Shown piece after piece: positions 11,423 to 22,783 of a stretch of 64,000 nucleotides of DNA. A program made the position numbers and the translations under genes. Position 1 is the stretch's first letter. The number at the start of each line of letters is the position of its first letter. The notes under the pieces are model-generated. The model was not told where the DNA came from, ran no database searches, and was given only the letters and a program-made list of their open reading frames with translations. The stretch comes from Hygrophila difformis (taxonomy: Eukaryota; Streptophyta; Magnoliopsida; Lamiales; Acanthaceae), in assembly GCA_030278955.1 (NCBI GenBank), contig JAOANR010000008.1, positions 43,445,301-43,509,300 of the forward strand. Direction: 5' to 3'.

Positions 11423-11768
11423 AGTATGTCGAGTGACGCATTGCATATGCACTTGGGGGAAATCATAATGGACATTTTAAATTCTGCATCGTACTGTTTT
11501 TACCGGGTCTGTTAAACCGAGGATTTGGCCATGTTGGCCATGATTTACTTTCCGCTGCATTTACTCTATTTATTTTTCGCGCATGATGATTACTACTATC
11601 TTATTTTAAATTAAGTATTATAAATTTCCGGACTAAATCTTGAAATGTTTTAAATCTTCTACATACCCACAAGGCTTGCATTTCCTTAGTGAGCTCGGGA
11701 AGCCGTGTCTTGCTAGGGAGATGTGGCGGTTACACCCCGGCCTGGGTTATCAAATCCGGGGTGTTACA

Positions 11769-13634
11769 AAAACCCATCGCAAGGTGAATGCAGCGGACTT
11801 TATACAGACACACTCCGGAGCCCTCGATAACCCAAATGGATACATTTAGGAATTTAGACTCATACATCACAAATAAATAAATATCGTTTTGGCTACGAGA
11901 GGAAACATTTTGTCAACCAATATGGAGAATTTTATTTTATTTATTTAAAAATAAATGCCCTAGATAACCCTAGATAAATGTCGTTTTGACTCATTAATCA
12001 AAGAATTTTCACATAACTCATATGGAAAATTCCATTTTATTTTCATTAAAAACTTCCACCACATAAATTTTCCTTTATCTCATAAAGCTTTATAAACATA
12101 TCCATATATGTCTTAATATCATGATATAGCAAAATCTCAGAAAACCCTAAACTTTTTAATACACATGTACAGAGAATAATATTCGGAAAATAATTGAATC
12201 AACCAAAAATTATGATATTTTATAGATGCGTTCTAAACTCAACAGGGAACATTTTTCATGAAGAAACCTATCGATATAACAATGGGAAACAAGGTAAATA
12301 ATTCGATTAAGTCAGTGCCTCAAAAATTGATATTTCGGTCCACAGTTAGAGTTGCCCAAAGAACCGGAACCGCTGATTCGACAATCAGTACGAAACGACA
12401 CAAAAAATCGGAACCAGAACCGGCACAGCCAGTCCCATTACGGTTGAGGTTTTTCCCAACCGTTTGGTTAAATTTTCTTAGAGCTCATATTTTTTAAGTT
12501 TAAAAATTTTCAAAATTTAATTTTTTTAACTTCAAATTCTCAATATATTATAAATAATTGGATTATCTTTTAATTTATAATTTTTTACAAATTCAATATG
12601 TTTTTACAAAAAACACTAAAAATTGGTCGGTTGAACCGCCAACTGGCCGAACTGTTCTGGTTTGAACCGAAACCAAACCGGCCGGCGTAGCCAGTTGGCG
12701 GTTTCGGTTGGGGGTTTTCCCCAGCTGGTGGTTCTAACCGGAACTGCCGTCTGGTTCAACCGGCCAAGTATATCGACAGTCACGTAATCAATAATTTCCT
12801 TAGAACAATCTGTTTCACTAAAAATTTTGATATTTTACACAGAGATTCATAACAAAATAAGAACATTTTCGTGAAGGAAGTTAAGTCAGATTTGGAGTTG
12901 AATATCTAGAAATCATAGCCTTTCCAAGAAGCACTAAAATCGTAGATTTCTTAATCCCAATGCGCTGTGTTTGTACTTTTAAAACTGACAGTGACTCAAT
13001 AGCCCAAATATTATGAAATTTTGACCTCAAGACCAGGGCACAGAGATCTACAACTTTCTGAGAAATTTTCTCGAAATAAACAACAGAAATAGTTCGAAAA
13101 GATGGATTTTTACAGAGAAGTGAAACTGACAGACTTGCGGGTTTGGTAAGGATGCTGAATTCCAAATTTGATGCACATAACACAAAGATTGGATCTCCAA
13201 AACTTAATATAGGGAGGATTAACTTACCTATCAATAGATTTGAAAGTGGAAATTCGAGAGTGATAGGTTTTAGATGGAGAAACCCAACTACAAACACAGC
13301 GACGCCTCAAATGGATCCGACCCTAGGAACATGAATTGAAATTGTGTTTGTAAGGGTTATATAATCTAATTGCGTTCAACCAAATAGAATCTAATGAATT
13401 AAACTTACTCACTTCTACTTTGGATGAAGAGCACGGGTTTGATAGTCCCTAAAGTTGGAAAACAGCCTACAACATCAATACACCGTCCGAATGGCTCCAT
13501 TTTTGGACATGTAGAAGAAATCATTTCCATAACCAACATGGAATCAAATTGAATCCATAGAATTGAAATGAATTTGAAGTAAACTTACTGGTCTCGAAGT
13601 TAGAATTGGGAATGTCAATTTCGGGGCTGCTACA
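11769..13634 (-). repeat. Old Ty3-like LTR relic, interrupted
   Basis: On the minus strand it begins TGTAGCAGCCCCGA at 13634, an LTR-like start. Phrases such as ACTCCGGAGCC near 11810 recur in the type B LTR near 43263. Three donor-like GTAAGTTWA sites occur on the minus strand at 13588, 13408 and 13227, spaced 180 and 181 bases, with degenerate repetition of the DNA between them. The type A LTR ends directly against it at 11768, suggesting the Tekay-like element inserted here. No ORF is supportable. Confidence 0.45.
12345..12775. repeat. AACCGG-rich block, possible non-autonomous DNA element
   Basis: Two AACCGG/CCGGTT-rich ends (12350-12470 and 12625-12770) flank an AT-rich middle and are imperfect inverted copies of each other in places. 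The edge GTTAGAGTTGCCCAAAG resembles ends of some plant hAT-derived elements. No clean terminal repeat or target duplication was found, so the identity is uncertain. Confidence 0.25.
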
Positions 13635-14454
13635 CACCAAAGTTTCCCAAAGACACTCACAACTCACTTCTCTCCATTGGCGTATCTATTAACAAACAAG
13701 GTGGGTCAATACACCAAAAAAAATAAAAAATAAAATATTAGTACTAATATTTTGATATAATTAGGAATTAGGTGGCAGTTTTAGGATAAGTGTTGAGTAA
13801 TTTGAGTAGGAATTTAATAGCATGTTGGTTGTTTTTATTATAAATGTATGTAAATTTAAAGGGTTTTATATTCCAATGGAGATCTATTCAATAACGAGCC
13901 AACTCTTTAAAAAAATTTGAGTTATTTAATACAAATTTTAAAAAGTCTTAAGAAAATTAGGTATTCAACACCCTAATGACTTAAACTCCATCAATTTTAA
14001 TGGATTCTACGGATTCTGTATAACATACAAATTCAGCAAACTTTATGTGAAGTCTATGGATTTTCTAAATATACTGATTTTTATAAATTTAAAAAATGTA
14101 ACAAAATTTTAATTGAATACATCTTCTTCCTAATGTTAGCTGCTTACATAATATTTGACCTACCAAATAAAAGTTTCTGGATCCGCCACTGCTTCTCTCC
14201 CTCCCACTCTCTCATATCTGCTGGGTATTTGGCACGGTGATGGAATTAGAATAGTTGGGACGTGATAAATGGAATGAGAAAGCTGCTAGGTAAGAACTAA
14301 CTCCCACATTTCCTATCCACTACTCCTAATTATACTCAATGTAACAACACATAAACTACCCTATCCGTGCACTACTCGATTCCAAATCCCAAATTCTATG
14401 GTAAATAACTTCATAGCCGGTCCTATAATGCATATAATTAGAATACATATATAT
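13635..14454. other. AT-rich DNA, nothing recognised
   Basis: No supportable ORF, RNA gene or element boundary. Contains short A- and T-rich runs and the bases immediately left of the LINE insertion. Confidence 0.5.
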
Positions 14455-14459
14455 ACTCC

Positions 14460-14460
<1 letters not shown>

Positions 14461-14522
<62 letters not shown>
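14461..14522. repeat. (TAA)n microsatellite
   Basis: About 20 perfect trinucleotide repeats at the 5' edge of the LINE fragment. Confidence 0.95.
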
Positions 14523-14523
<1 letters not shown>

Positions 14524-14639
14524 TGAATCGATATGTGGAGGATCGACCTTGCTGGGTTAGGGGGAAATGGTTAATTTACTACTAAATCTTGCTGGCGACA
14601 GCTTGAGGGAGCAGAAGTGGATGGAAGCAGATGGCTATG

Positions 14640-15096
14640 AAGAGGTCTACGGAAAACTAAATACCCGATGAAGGTAAAAATTTTGGTGTGGAAACTCCTC
14701 CATGGTGCGCTGCCGGATCGGGATCTTTTAGCTAAAAGAGGTTGCATGTAGGGGTCAGTGTCCATTTTGTGGAAGGAACCTGAGTCCGTTGATCATCTTT
14801 TTTGTAGGTGCGAAGTTGTTCGGACTCTTTGGTATCGCGGGGTACCTTGGTTTGAAGTCGACTGGGCAATTCAAGGTAAAATCGATAATTTGTTGGCCTC
14901 GTGGTTTGAACTTGAATTGAAAAAGGGAAGTAAGCAGGCCTGGACATTGTCGGGTTTGGTTATTATGTGGATGATCTGGAAAATGAGAAACGACGTTATT
15001 TTCAAAGGACGGCATATTGATATTAAGGCGTCAATGGATGAAATAAGGTGGAGGGTTGGATTGATTATGGTGGAAAATGGAGTCGAATGGCTTTGA
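14640..15096 (+). pseudogene. LINE ORF2 zinc-binding region (zf-RVT), frameshifted
   Basis: KVKILVWKLLHGALP followed by a CPFCG / HLFCRC pair is the signature of the zinc-binding region downstream of plant LINE reverse transcriptases. The two halves lie in different frames, and a TAG follows GCM in one of them. The later part (LSGLVIMWMIWKMRNDVIF) matches the usual W-x-x-W-x-x-RN linker. Not functional. Confidence 0.8.
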
Positions 15097-15223
15097 TTTG
15101 GGTTTGGGATGGCTGGATAATAGTTTTCTTGGTAATCTAAAGCATCAGAGAAGACAGCGCAATGAGACCCCTCGAGTAGGGTTGGTTTGGGAAAGGCCGG
15201 GGAAGGGTTGGTGGTAAATAAAT

Positions 15224-15628
15224 ATGGATGGTTCATCATTCAGGAATCCCGGGCCGACAGGGGTGGGAGGTGTTATTAGAGATGAAAAAGAGGAAGTGAT
15301 TTTTATACTATCAAAATTTATTGGGTTTACGGACGCGATAGAAGCTGAATTGACAGCGATCAACCGAGTATGCAAGGCTGTACTTCGAGATCAGAGTTTT
15401 CTGCTACAAAAAATGATCTTTGAATGCGATTCGGCGAATGTGGTACGTTGGCTAACCGATCCTGGATCTGTTCCTTGGAGACTCAACAGTTTAATGGCAC
15501 CAATAATGGTGGTGCTGAACTTTGCTGGGGAAGTAAGGACGCAACATATTAGGAGGGAGTGTAACGGTATTGCAGATCATTGGGCAAGGCTCGGTGCATC
15601 TTGCAATAAAGTTGAAGAATGGTTCTAG
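15224..15628 (+). pseudogene. LINE RNase H domain
   Basis: 134 codons opening with MDGSSFRNPGPTGVGGVIRD, the first catalytic Asp context of plant RNase H-like (RVT_3) domains. EAELTAI supplies the catalytic Glu and FECDSANVV the second Asp. The end (NGIADHWARLG) carries the last conserved Asp. It would degrade RNA in RNA-DNA hybrids during target-primed reverse transcription. It is open but detached from upstream ORF2. Confidence 0.85.
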
Positions 15629-15801
15629 AGATGGGCTGTTGGCTTAAGGTTCGAAAAAGTAGTTATTGATATATTGTGGTAATTTGTTGTAGGAAAGTTG
15701 CCAAGCTCGTGTCTGGTATATAAGGTGTCATTCAGCAAATGTATTTGTATCTTGATTGATCTGGGAATAAAATTTCTTCATTGAAAAAAAAAAAAAAAAC
15801 A

Positions 15802-16122
15802 ACTCCTAAATCCCTTGAATGAACATGCTAAAACTTGAAATGGAGATAGTCAACTTACTGACGGACGAAATCATGGCCTTCTAACGGATGAAATCCAACC
15901 CAAATAATCAAGATGATCTCCTTTGACTGAAACTTGAACAAGAGATGAAAAAGCACTATTTAAGCCATAAAAATCCGTCCTAGGACCAGTGAAACAAGTT
16001 AGGGAGAGTTTATCTACTGCTTTAAGGAACTGAAGTTCTCGGGTATTACTGTTTTTACCCAAACAATAATTCTCCAAAGCGAAACGACAATATTTTTTTG
16101 GGTTAAGTTCTCGGGTATTACA
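15802..16122 (-). repeat. LTR start fragment, minus strand
   Basis: On the minus strand TGTAATACCCGAGAACTT begins at 16122, and a second GTAATACCCGAGAACTT appears 72 bases further in at 16050. Donor-like CAGTAAGTTGAC lies at 15858. This resembles the U3/R part of the Tekay-like LTRs but is truncated. Confidence 0.4.
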
Positions 16123-16677
16123 ATCTATCACTGTCATGATCTGTTTGTTCAACAAAGGAGTTTAAACACACCTTGGACTCAATTAGATAGTTAGTAATTT
16201 CAGTAACCATAACGGAATAAACGTGTAAAATAAAAGGGAAGAAACAGAGAGTTGTTGATCTAGTTCGGCGAAGCCTACATCTAAGGGATAATAATCCAAG
16301 AAAGTTCTACTAGATGGTCATACACAAGCTTCCAATCCAAACATTAGTGAACAATGACTGTTAGTCATTCCAATGCCCGAGCAAGAAGTTGATGGAACCA
16401 AAATCCCATTCCAGTGAGAATTTCCCCGACTCTTCTTCAACTCCTCGAAGCACCCCGCTCCAAGTTTCTCTTGAATGTCCATGTGACTCGATTTTCTTGA
16501 CACTTCAATCTAGTGTGGTTATCAACTTATGAGAAGAAACACCTTGAGTGGTCTTCTTGATTGAGAATGTCGATTCAGTCAATGAAGCATGCATGACTTT
16601 TCTCCCTTTCTTTATTCACTGAAGATACCACAATAACGAGATGGTAAAATCACCACTTCACAGTTGGCAATCGAACC
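16123..16677 (-). repeat. Older Sirevirus-like LTR, part 1 (left of the insertion)
   Basis: Contains CTAGTTCGGCGAAGCCTACATC, equivalent to CCAGTTCGATCC...CTACATC in the younger copia LTR. Interrupted at 16677 by the complete copia element and continues at 25588. The outer boundary is uncertain. Confidence 0.5.
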
Positions 16678-17520
16678 TGACAGGCCCAATCTTAATATGT
16701 AAAACCCTGTAAGAGTTGTTTGAGCGATGTCTCAACAACCTGCAAACCACAACCAGAGGCAAACACAAACAGAGTGCGGAAAAAATAAACAAGAACACAA
16801 GAGTTTGATCACCCAGTTCGATCCACTGATCTACATCTGGGGGCTCCAAGCCAGGGATTCACTAAATCTCCACCAAACAGATTGAACAAGAGTCAACCAC
16901 ACCTTACACACCCTTACATTCCAATGAACTCTCCTATCTACACAAATAGACTAGAAGAACACATGGGAGCATCAACTATCTACCCAAATGCACTCAATTC
17001 ACCGGCAGGTGTTAAGGTGGTGTTTGTGGAATCTAGCTGATCAAACAAGTTCAGCTCAATGGTGCTAAAACACCTACAATACACACAGATTGTGTTTACA
17101 AAGGATGAACTCAAAAATGCCTAAACACAATCCCAAATACCCCATGAAAATGTAGAAGACTCAACAGCTAAAGATATACCAGTAGTAGGATGGTTGTTGG
17201 TGCCTTCTGCAAACAACGAATACCAGGGGGCTTTAACTTCAGCTCTCAATACACCATAATCCCAGCTTTGAATATGCTAATGCTCTGTAAAATAAGCTGT
17301 GATTGTGGCTACAAACTCTCTCGATCCCTCAAGGACGAAGACAAGTATTTATATGGGTTTTTAGGCCCATCTAAAACCCTCTAAGGCCTGCTAGGGGAAA
17401 CGCCACGTCACTGTACTATTCTGTGCTTTTCCCGTGAAGAGTAAAGAGCGTTGTTGGCATGATGTTGCAACAACAACGAATATAACGAACATCTTCACCA
17501 TACTAGAAATATGCCTAACA
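16678..17520 (-). repeat. Copia 3' LTR
   Basis: Minus-strand start TGTTAGGC at 17520, end GGCCTGTCA at 16678. TATA-like CCATATAAATAC at 17345-17356 (minus). It differs from the other LTR mainly by an extra 17-18 bases near 16746. Confidence 0.93.
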
Positions 17521-17534
17521 ATCTCCCCCTTTGT
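17521..17534 (-). promoter_or_regulatory. Copia polypurine tract
   Basis: ACAAAGGGGGAGAT on the minus strand directly before the 3' LTR. It primes plus-strand DNA synthesis. Confidence 0.88.
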
Positions 17535-17891
17535 GGAGATGATCGGGCCAAGTAGTCAAAAGAGTGGAGAAAGCACAGAAAGTCATAATCAGATCAAAGA
17601 GCATCAGAATCTCAACATACATACATGCCACAGAATATAGAAGCTGAAGAAGAATAGGCATACTCAAAAACATCCAACCAAAAGAGATAATCCCATAACA
17701 AATATTCAGAAAATATCCATGAGAGTATTCATCAATAACATACCAGAAAAATATCCATCAACTACAGACCAGAAAACCAGAATATCCATCACAAAAGTCT
17801 GAAACAATCAAAACATAATGTTGTTCCAACATCAGAAAGATGACCAAGCCCTACTATCCTTTCCCACTGTAACTCCCCCTTACTTGGCAGA

Positions 17892-19676
17892 TCAAGGAGT
17901 ACCCTCAGAATCATCCTCCCCCTCAGCTGGAGCATCAAAAGAGTGTGGAAGTAAAGCAACCAGCTTGCGCACCTTCCTCTTCAGCCCCATTTGCTTATCA
18001 TTCAAGATGCCCAAGTCCTTCTCAACCTGTTGCAGCTCACTTCGAATATGGTCAACCAAGGCAGACCCAAGCTTTTGAGGTCCAAGCTTGAAGTCATTGT
18101 GAAGACCCTTAAGCTTATTAGAAGGCAAATGTTTTTTGACCTTGATGAAGGTTTCATTTGGAGCTAGCAAATGGCAAGAATGAGCTAACAGAGTGATGGG
18201 GGCAGGATAGTGCAATTGGGTATTCTTTTCAATTTTGTCATGAGAGAACCTCAACATATGCTTAATGATCAGGTAACCATAGTTGAGTATCTCAGGACAT
18301 TCATCAATGGAGTACAAGAATTTTCCCATGAGAGAACTAAGCTGGCTAGCATTAGAAGTAGGCAAGAAGTTGGAAGCACCAATCCTAAATAGGCAATTGA
18401 ACTTCATAAACAGATCAGAGGGACACATAGCACGTCTACCAAAAGCAGATTTCTTAGAGACAGAAATAGTAGAGGCTATGGTAGCTAACTCAACATTAAG
18501 CAAATCAAAAGGATTGTTCATATCAGTGTTGGTAGGAAGTTCCAACAACTCATTCAAAACAGAGGGTGTAAGATCAAGCAATTCGCCACGAAGGTAAATC
18601 TTACAGTACCAAGGGGAGACAGGATCAAGGATGTCAGGATGCAAGTTGGCATAAAATTCACGAACAACATTATGAGAATAGCGCTTAAGAGTAGTAGCCC
18701 AAACAGAAAGATGCTTCTTCTCCAAATACTCAGAAAATCCAATTTGATCATAATACGGGTGCACATAGCATTCCTCAGATATGAAACCACGAGAGTTTAA
18801 GGTTTCAAAGGCATACCTTTCTCCATCAGCAGAGAAATATAGAGGAGAATAGGCATCAGACTCCTTGAGAACAGGGACGGATTTCTTCTTAGGAGCGGCC
18901 TTCTTAGGCTTCTTCTTCGAAGGTTGTTTGGGCGTATTAGGAACAGCCTTGCGCTTCCCTTTCTCACGAACCGTTCTCCGAAGATCATCCAGAGGGGTAT
19001 CATCAGGATCAGCGTGTGATGGTTGTTCCTGAGTCATCGGAACATCCTCAGTAGGAGACCCACCAAAAGGAACTTGCTGAGCATAACCCGAGTGAAGTGG
19101 AGTGTTGGTCTCAGGATCCAACATCAGTAATCCATCACCAGTAGCAACTGCCGAAGGCGAGAGGGGAGAACTGGAGCCAGGAGGAACAGGGATGGACGAA
19201 GACGCACCGGGGGCAGGGACCGAAGGAGGTGTCGGACTTCCAACACCCGAGTTAGGGTTTGCTGTTGTCGGAACACCCACTGTTGGATCTGCGCCAGCCG
19301 ATGGGGTCTCGACATTGTCCGAAGTTGGCTGAGGGTTATAACCCTTCTCAACATCAGTATTGACATCCATGTTTGCTTCGTCGAGGTCAGCAACGAAATA
19401 AGCGTCTACAGCAGCATCGATATCGTCTTGCGCATCCTCAAATTGGTCTTCTCCAGGTGACTGATCAGCGGCAAGTCGAGCGCGATAAAGAGAATCATCA
19501 ACCGCGAGGGGTTGAGCATCCACGACTTCATCAGGATTGACATTCGAGCTGGAAGGAGACGCCAATGCGAGATGAATGCAAATTTCGAAAGGGGAACTTT
19601 TGGGAGGAACCTGCAGAGTCGACTGGGGAGAGAGATTATGAGACGTGCGGAAGATTGGAGCTGGAAACCGTCTCAA
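17892..19676 (-). CDS. Sirevirus env-like / plant transposon protein, uninterrupted
   Basis: 594 codons in the usual position of Sirevirus env-like ORFs, between RNase H and the polypurine tract and in the same sense. Residues about 40-200 are acidic then Pro/Ser/Gly-rich. A basic patch (KGKRKAVPNTPKQPSKKKPKK, about 245-270) could be a nuclear-localisation signal. The region about 290-520 contains VREFYANLHPDI and LLDLTPSVLNELLELP, typical of the 'putative plant transposon protein' domain found in such ORFs. The C-terminus has a heptad-like stretch (ELQQVEKDLGILNDKQMGL). No signal peptide or clear membrane helix is visible, so a true envelope role is doubtful. Function is unknown. It is intact while pol is broken. 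Confidence 0.8.
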   Translation of the reverse strand: MRRFPAPIFRTSHNLSPQSTLQVPPKSSPFEICIHLALASPSSSNVNPDEVVDAQPLAVDDSLYRARLAADQSPGEDQFEDAQDDIDAAVDAYFVADLDEANMDVNTDVEKGYNPQPTSDNVETPSAGADPTVGVPTTANPNSGVGSPTPPSVPAPGASSSIPVPPGSSSPLSPSAVATGDGLLMLDPETNTPLHSGYAQQVPFGGSPTEDVPMTQEQPSHADPDDTPLDDLRRTVREKGKRKAVPNTPKQPSKKKPKKAAPKKKSVPVLKESDAYSPLYFSADGERYAFETLNSRGFISEECYVHPYYDQIGFSEYLEKKHLSVWATTLKRYSHNVVREFYANLHPDILDPVSPWYCKIYLRGELLDLTPSVLNELLELPTNTDMNNPFDLLNVELATIASTISVSKKSAFGRRAMCPSDLFMKFNCLFRIGASNFLPTSNASQLSSLMGKFLYSIDECPEILNYGYLIIKHMLRFSHDKIEKNTQLHYPAPITLLAHSCHLLAPNETFIKVKKHLPSNKLKGLHNDFKLGPQKLGSALVDHIRSELQQVEKDLGILNDKQMGLKRKVRKLVALLPHSFDAPAEGEDDSEGTP

Positions 19677-19764
19677 GCGGTTAAGAGTACTCCCCCTGGG
19701 CCTGGGCTTGGGCCAAAGAAATATTTAACCAAGAAAAGTAGTGGCCCACCCGAGACAGAGCCCA

Positions 19765-20967
19765 TTAGTGAGAGAAACAGAGGCGCAAACTGCGCCTCAA
19801 TAATTCAAACCGAGAAGTCTCCAAGTTCTTCGTAAGGATGTTTGCGAGTTGTTCCAACGCCGAGAGATGCTGAATCTTGCACAGACCATCCTCTACCAAA
19901 TTTCGGATGAAATGAAATCTGATGTCAATATGTTTACTCCGATTGTGCTGTACTGGATTTCTGGAGATATTTATGGCACTGGTGTTGTCACAGTGAATAA
20001 GAAAATCATCCAAGGATATACCATAGTCAAGAAGCATTTGACGCATCCAAATCAACTGAGTGCAACAATGAGCAGCAGCTATATATTCGGCTTCCGCAGT
20101 AGATAAAGCAACAACATTTTGTTTGCGAGAATACCAGCTGACTAAGTTCTATCCGAGATAGAAGCAACCACCAGTTGTTGATTTGCGGTCGTCGGAACAA
20201 CCAGCCCAGTCAGAGTCAGTGTAGCCAATTAGCTCAAGTGAGGAGCGTTTAGAATACCAGAGACCAAGGCCAGAAGTGCCTTTAATATATCGAAGAATCC
20301 TTTTTGCAGCACGAAGGTGAGATTCTTTAGGATCTGGTTGATATCGAGCGCACACACCAACACTGTAAGAGATATCCGGACGACTAGCAGTGAGATACAA
20401 GAGACTACCAATAATGCTGCGATACATTTTCTGATTAACAGAAATCCCATATTCATCTTTGGTAACCTTGTCATGCTGACCAAGGGGTGATCTAGCAGTC
20501 TTGCAATCCTCCATTTTGAATTTCTGAAGCACGGTGCCAACATACTTCTCTTGATTAAGGAAAATCCAATCGGAGGTTTGCTTAACTTGCAGCCCTAAGA
20601 AAAAAGTGAGCTCGCTCATCATACTCATCTCGAATTCAGTCTGCATAGAGTGTACAAAAGTATCTCGAAGATCATCTGAAGTAGAGCCAAAAACAATGTC
20701 ATCCACGTAACTCTGTGCTACTAACAGATTGTTGTTTGTACGTTGTACAAACAACGTCTTATCAACATTACCACGCACGTAGCCTTTGTCTAAGAGATAT
20801 GTAGACAACCGTTCATACCAGGCGCAAGGAGCCTGTTTTAGACCATAAAGAGCACGCTTGACCTTATAAACATAATCAGGATGGTCAGGGCATTCAAAAC
20901 CAATGGGCTGAGACACATAGATGTCTTCCTTGATGTAGCCATTCAAAAATGCGGTTTTGATGTCCAT
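19765..20967 (-). pseudogene. pol: Copia RT C-terminal half and RNase H
   Basis: RT palm motif with catalytic YVDD ([10 protein letters not shown]), then [12 protein letters not shown] and the RNase H start [12 protein letters not shown] after GGCFYLG (at 20149-20151) interrupts RNase H, which continues in the same frame with the AEAEYIAA block and CDNTSAINIS near 19980. Ends at 19765. The domain order confirms Ty1/copia. Confidence 0.9.
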
Positions 20968-21694
20968 TTGATAGAGTTTAAAACCAAGAGAGCAAGAAAT
21001 AGCAATAATCTTACAGCCTCAATGCGAGCAACAGGGGCGAATGTCTCATCATAATCCAGGCCTTCAATCTGAGTGAAGCCTTGTGCGACCAAGCGGGCCT
21101 TATTGCGAATAATCTTTCCATGCTCATCAGTCTTGTTCCGAAAAACCCATTTAGTACCAATGACATTCACTCCAGTTGGTTGTTCTATCAACTCCCAAAC
21201 ATCATTTCGCTTGAATTGTAGCAACTCATTCTGCATTGCAGCTATCCAAAACTCATCTTGTAAAGCTTCATTAGCATTCTTAGGTTCAATGATGAAACAA
21301 AGCAATTCATGACATGAAAGCACATATTTGCTAATTCGGAAAGATTAAGCTGATGACCTCGAGTCTGTCTGGGACCAGAGGGATCACCAATAATATCATC
21401 ATTAGAGTGATACTTAGGTGCTCGTGGACCACGTTTTGGACCTCTCCATTTGGGAGAATCTGGAGCTGATGGTTGTTCACCAGTTGTATCAACAACCGGA
21501 TCAACTTCTTCGGTATCAGAAACTTCAATAGGATCCGACGGAGGAACCACTTCAGGAGTTGCACTAGAGGAAACATGAGGAATAATCCGAATAGGATCAT
21601 CATCATCATCATGAGGAGAGACAGAGCCTGCAGAGAAATTAGCATCATCAAAGACAACATTAATAGTTTCAATAACCTTTGAAGTCCTCTTCAA
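20943..21694 (-). pseudogene. pol: Copia integrase-RT linker and RT N-terminal half
   Basis: An acidic linker (PHDDDDDPIR) and GPKRGPRAPKY lead to RT landmarks [23 protein letters not shown] and LVAQGFTQ. One frameshift lies near 21310 and another near 20990, just before [11 protein letters not shown] stop at 21695 separates this part from integrase. Confidence 0.88.
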
Positions 21695-22732
21695 TTAGAC
21701 ACGGTAAGCTCTCGAATCCACTGAATATCCCAAGAAAATAGCTTCATCGGATTTGGAATCAAACTTTCGGACAACAGTTCGATCCTTCAAAGCATAGCAC
21801 ACACTTCCAAAGACGTGAAGGTGAGAAATGTTAGGAGTCTTTCCCCTCCAAATTTCATATGGAGTAGTGGTTGTCTGAGGTCGCATGTGTACCCGATTGA
21901 TCATATAGAATGAGATGTTTACAGCTTCAGCCCTAAAACGTTTCCCAAGTTTACTAGCATGGAGGAGAGAACGAGCCATCTCTTGTAGAGTACGATTCTT
22001 CCTCTCAACCACACCATTCTATTGTGGAGTATGGGGGGCTGAATATTCATGAGCAATACCAAGGTTGTTGCAGAGTTGTGCGAACAACTGATTCTCGAAC
22101 TCTTTCCCATGATCGGATCGGATACGCCCTATCTTGAGATCCTTTTCAGCCATGATCTTTAAAGATAGCTTAGAAAACACTGAAACAGCCTCATCTTTGG
22201 ACTTTAAGAAATCAACCCAAGTGTAACGAGAAAAATCATCAACGCATACAAAGATGTACCTCTTTCCACCTAGGCTTGGAACTTCTGTTGGTCCCATCAA
22301 CTCCATGTGCAACAACTCAAGACACCTTGTGGTCTGAATGGTATCCACTACTTTGTGAGAGGAGTGAATTTGTTTTCCCTTAGCACACGCACCACAGACT
22401 ATCTTGTCTTTGCTCCGTAGTTGGGACAACCCTCTAACAACGCCAGACTTGCTAAGTTGAATGAGAAATTTGTAGTTCATGTGCCCACACCTTTGATGCC
22501 ACAACTTGGCAGTTTCAACCTGTGACAAAAAGACTGATTCCACAGCAGGCTTTAAGACATCGCAATCGTTAGAAGATCGAACTCCTTTAATAACACAATT
22601 ATATGACGGATCAATAACCATACAATCCTCATCAGTGAAACCAACAAAGAATTTCTCATCAGAAAGTTGACTTATGGAGATAAGATTTGTAGATAGATCA
22701 GCAACATAGTAAACAGTAGTTCGGAAACCCAT
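21695..22732 (-). pseudogene. pol: Copia integrase
   Basis: GAG-pre-integrase zinc region (LWHQRCGHMN ... CGACAKGKQ), then the DDE core: Asp in CVDDFSRYTW, Asp in RSDHGKEFEN and Glu in VVERKNRTL. A TAG at 22016-22018 falls between the second Asp and the Glu, removing the catalytic Glu from the first product. It inserts the cDNA into the host genome when intact. Confidence 0.9.
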
Positions 22733-22783
22733 ATTTGCACCTTTTGTTTTCCCATAACCACAGATCTTGCTATGAGCCCCATT

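Larger units (their letters stand above)
1381..11768 (+). mobile_element. Tekay-like Ty3/gypsy chromovirus, chimeric LTRs, degraded
   Basis: Order is left LTR, leader, gag, PR-RT-RNase H-IN-chromodomain, polypurine tract and right LTR. This is a full chromovirus layout, and gag and the chromodomain fit the Tekay/Del lineage. The left LTR is type B and the right LTR type A. The primer-binding site expected after 3270 is absent. Gag/pol and the end of the integrase carry frameshifts. It cannot be autonomous as sequenced. The right end lies inside another LTR relic. No target duplication could be checked because the left edge is unclear. Confidence 0.8.
8998..11768 (+). repeat. Type A LTR (right LTR of the Tekay-like element)
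   Basis: Starts TGTAACACCCGAG and ends GGGGTGTTACA, 2771 bases. Contains a 12-bp tandem repeat in U3 (9104-9199), two donor-like GTAAG sites (9746 and 9925), a six-unit CCTCGTTAG hairpin array (10887-11071), an acceptor-like TTTTACAG (AG at 11421-11422) and a conserved double hairpin near the end (11503-11539). Homologous throughout to the LTR at 58094-60830. Confidence 0.9.
14524..15800 (+). mobile_element. 5'-truncated L1-type LINE tail with poly(A)
   Basis: Encodes the last part of a plant LINE ORF2 (zinc-binding segment and RNase H) and ends in AATAAAATTTC and a run of 16 A (15784-15799). The 8-mer ACTCCTAA occurs just left of the TAA array (14455-14462) and just right of the poly(A) (15802-15809), a candidate target-site duplication. 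Endonuclease and reverse transcriptase core are absent, as expected from 5' truncation on insertion. Confidence 0.8.

Noticed and set aside
14461..14522. TAA array as part of the LINE 3' tail
   Set aside because: It lies at the 5' edge. The poly(A) is at 15784-15799.
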